From an uncultured Clostridia bacterium (GTDB lineage: Bacteria > Bacillota > Clostridia > Christensenellales > CAG-917), in assembly GCA_946056785.1 (NCBI GenBank), contig CAMGKS010000077.1, forward strand, positions 1 through 6,132: DNA of 6,132 nt. The letters run 5' to 3'. Positions 5,162 through 6,132 of the stretch are shown in pieces. Within the stretch, counting starts at the first letter, position 1. Each line of letters opens with the position of its first letter. The translations under genes were made by a program, and so were the position numbers. A model generated the notes under the pieces. It made no database searches, was not told where the DNA came from, and saw only the letters and a program-made list of their open reading frames with translations.

Positions 5162-6132
5162 AACCATTAATAGCTATAGTAGGCAGACCGAACGTAGGTA
5201 AATCTACTCTTTTTAATAAAATAGCCGGAAAGAGAGTTTCGATTGTGGAAAATACGCCGGGAGTTACCCGTGACCGCGTATACGTCGACGCAGAATGGTG
5301 CGGCAAGATTTTTACGCTTATCGATACGGGCGGTTTAGAGCTTAAATCGCAAGACGAAATGTGGCGACACATAAAAACGCAGGCGGAATTGGCGATAGAT
5401 ACTGCACAAGCCATAGTTTTTGTCGTGGACGGAAAGACAGGCGTAACAGTCGACGACGAACAAGTAGCCTCATATTTAAGAAGAGCTAAAGTTCCCGTTG
5501 TGCTGTGCGTAAACAAAGTCGATAACGATAAAACGGATACTTTTTACGATTTCTACTCGTTAGGTTTCGGAGAACCGTATGCCGTTTCCGCCGAACAGGG
5601 AAAGGGAATAGGCGATTTGCTTGACGCCGTGCTTAATAGCGTGGAAGGCGGCGAGATCACGGTCGATAACAGCTTAAAAATCGCAATCGTTGGAAAACCT
5701 AATGCCGGTAAATCGTCAATTACAAATAAACTGTTAGGATATGACAGAGTTATCGTTTCCGATATAGCCGGTACAACTCGTGACGCAATCGATACGCCGC
5801 TTAAGGTAGGCGACGATGAGTTTACAATCATCGATACGGCGGGTATGCGTAAAAAGGGAAATATCGGCGAAGACCTTGAAAGATATTCGGTTATGCGTTC
5901 GCTTATGGCGGTAAGGCGTAGCGACGTCACCGTCATCGTGTGCGATTCGACGGAGGGCATGACGGAGCAGGACGTAAAGATTGCAGGCTTCGTTCATGAC
6001 GAGGGAAAACCGTCGGTTATCGTTATGAACAAATGGGATTTGATTGAAAAGGACACTCATACGGTAAACAGATTTAAAGACAAGCTTGCCCAGGACCTTA
6101 AATTTATGGATTACGTTAAACCGTTGTTTTTG
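5158..6132 (+). CDS. der: ribosome-assembly GTPase Der (EngA), 3' end beyond the window
   Basis: Der is a tandem-GTPase protein needed for late 50S subunit assembly. The frame is open for 325 codons to the window edge; complete proteins have about 440 residues, so most of the C-terminal KH-like domain is missing. G domain 1: GRPNVGKS (9-16), TPGVTRDR (33-40), DTGG (56-59), NKVD (119-122) and SAE (144-146). G domain 2: GKPNAGKS (179-186), AGTTRD (204-209), DTAG (226-229) and NKWD (291-294). All nucleotide-binding motifs appear intact in both domains. The ATG lies in an ATGA overlap with the upstream stop; GGAG (5149-5152) precedes it by 5 bases. Confidence 0.97.
   Translation, partial: MKPLIAIVGRPNVGKSTLFNKIAGKRVSIVENTPGVTRDRVYVDAEWCGKIFTLIDTGGLELKSQDEMWRHIKTQAELAIDTAQAIVFVVDGKTGVTVDDEQVASYLRRAKVPVVLCVNKVDNDKTDTFYDFYSLGFGEPYAVSAEQGKGIGDLLDAVLNSVEGGEITVDNSLKIAIVGKPNAGKSSITNKLLGYDRVIVSDIAGTTRDAIDTPLKVGDDEFTIIDTAGMRKKGNIGEDLERYSVMRSLMAVRRSDVTVIVCDSTEGMTEQDVKIAGFVHDEGKPSVIVMNKWDLIEKDTHTVNRFKDKLAQDLKFMDYVKPLFL

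Noticed and set aside
5103..6060. Minus-strand frames of 137, 135 and 108 codons opposite der
   Set aside because: The + strand encodes an unmistakable Der with all GTPase motifs; these are shadows.

Overview
The window looks like a piece of a low-GC Firmicutes-type chromosome, most likely an uncultured Clostridia lineage. The basis is the gene set (RNase J, a DUF512 radical-SAM-type protein directly before Der), GGAGG-type ribosome binding sites, AT-rich spacers and an A/T-rich codon style with frequent GAC/AAC/GTC/GCC codons. The lineage call is inference. All supported genes are on the + strand. I see no tRNA, rRNA, CRISPR array, insertion sequence or phage gene.

Layout. Positions 1-73 are an AT-rich leader. 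Positions 74-775 encode a single-domain nucleotide-sugar pyrophosphorylase. Positions 776-1165 are a 390-base spacer without a convincing gene. It holds a tandem 11-bp duplication, three tandem 15-bp units with a degenerate fourth copy, a separated 14-bp direct repeat, several small hairpins, an intrinsic terminator (about 1074-1101) and a good sigma-A-type promoter (1124-1152). From that promoter runs a tight four-gene unit to the window end: rnj (RNase J, probable GTG start at 1178), a divergent GT28/MGDG-synthase-like protein (2817-3902), a DUF512 protein with a CX3CX2C cluster motif (3902-5161), and der (5158 to the edge, cut before its KH-like domain). The junctions in this unit are a 1-base gap, a 1-base overlap and a 4-base overlap, so co-transcription and translational coupling are likely.

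How the genes may work together. RNase J (mRNA decay and RNA maturation) and Der (50S subunit assembly) are RNA/ribosome housekeeping functions, and DUF512 proteins commonly sit beside der in Clostridia. The odd member is the GT28-like protein. It keeps the overall pattern of a UgtP/MGDG-synthase glycosyltransferase, but the positions that normally carry the catalytic histidine and the sugar-nucleotide-binding Gly-Gly and Glu are replaced. It also has a strongly basic stretch in its N-terminal half. It is the most interesting protein here. The repeat-rich spacer before rnj is the most interesting non-coding stretch. I see no clear sign of a new multi-gene system; most of the window is ordinary core-genome content.
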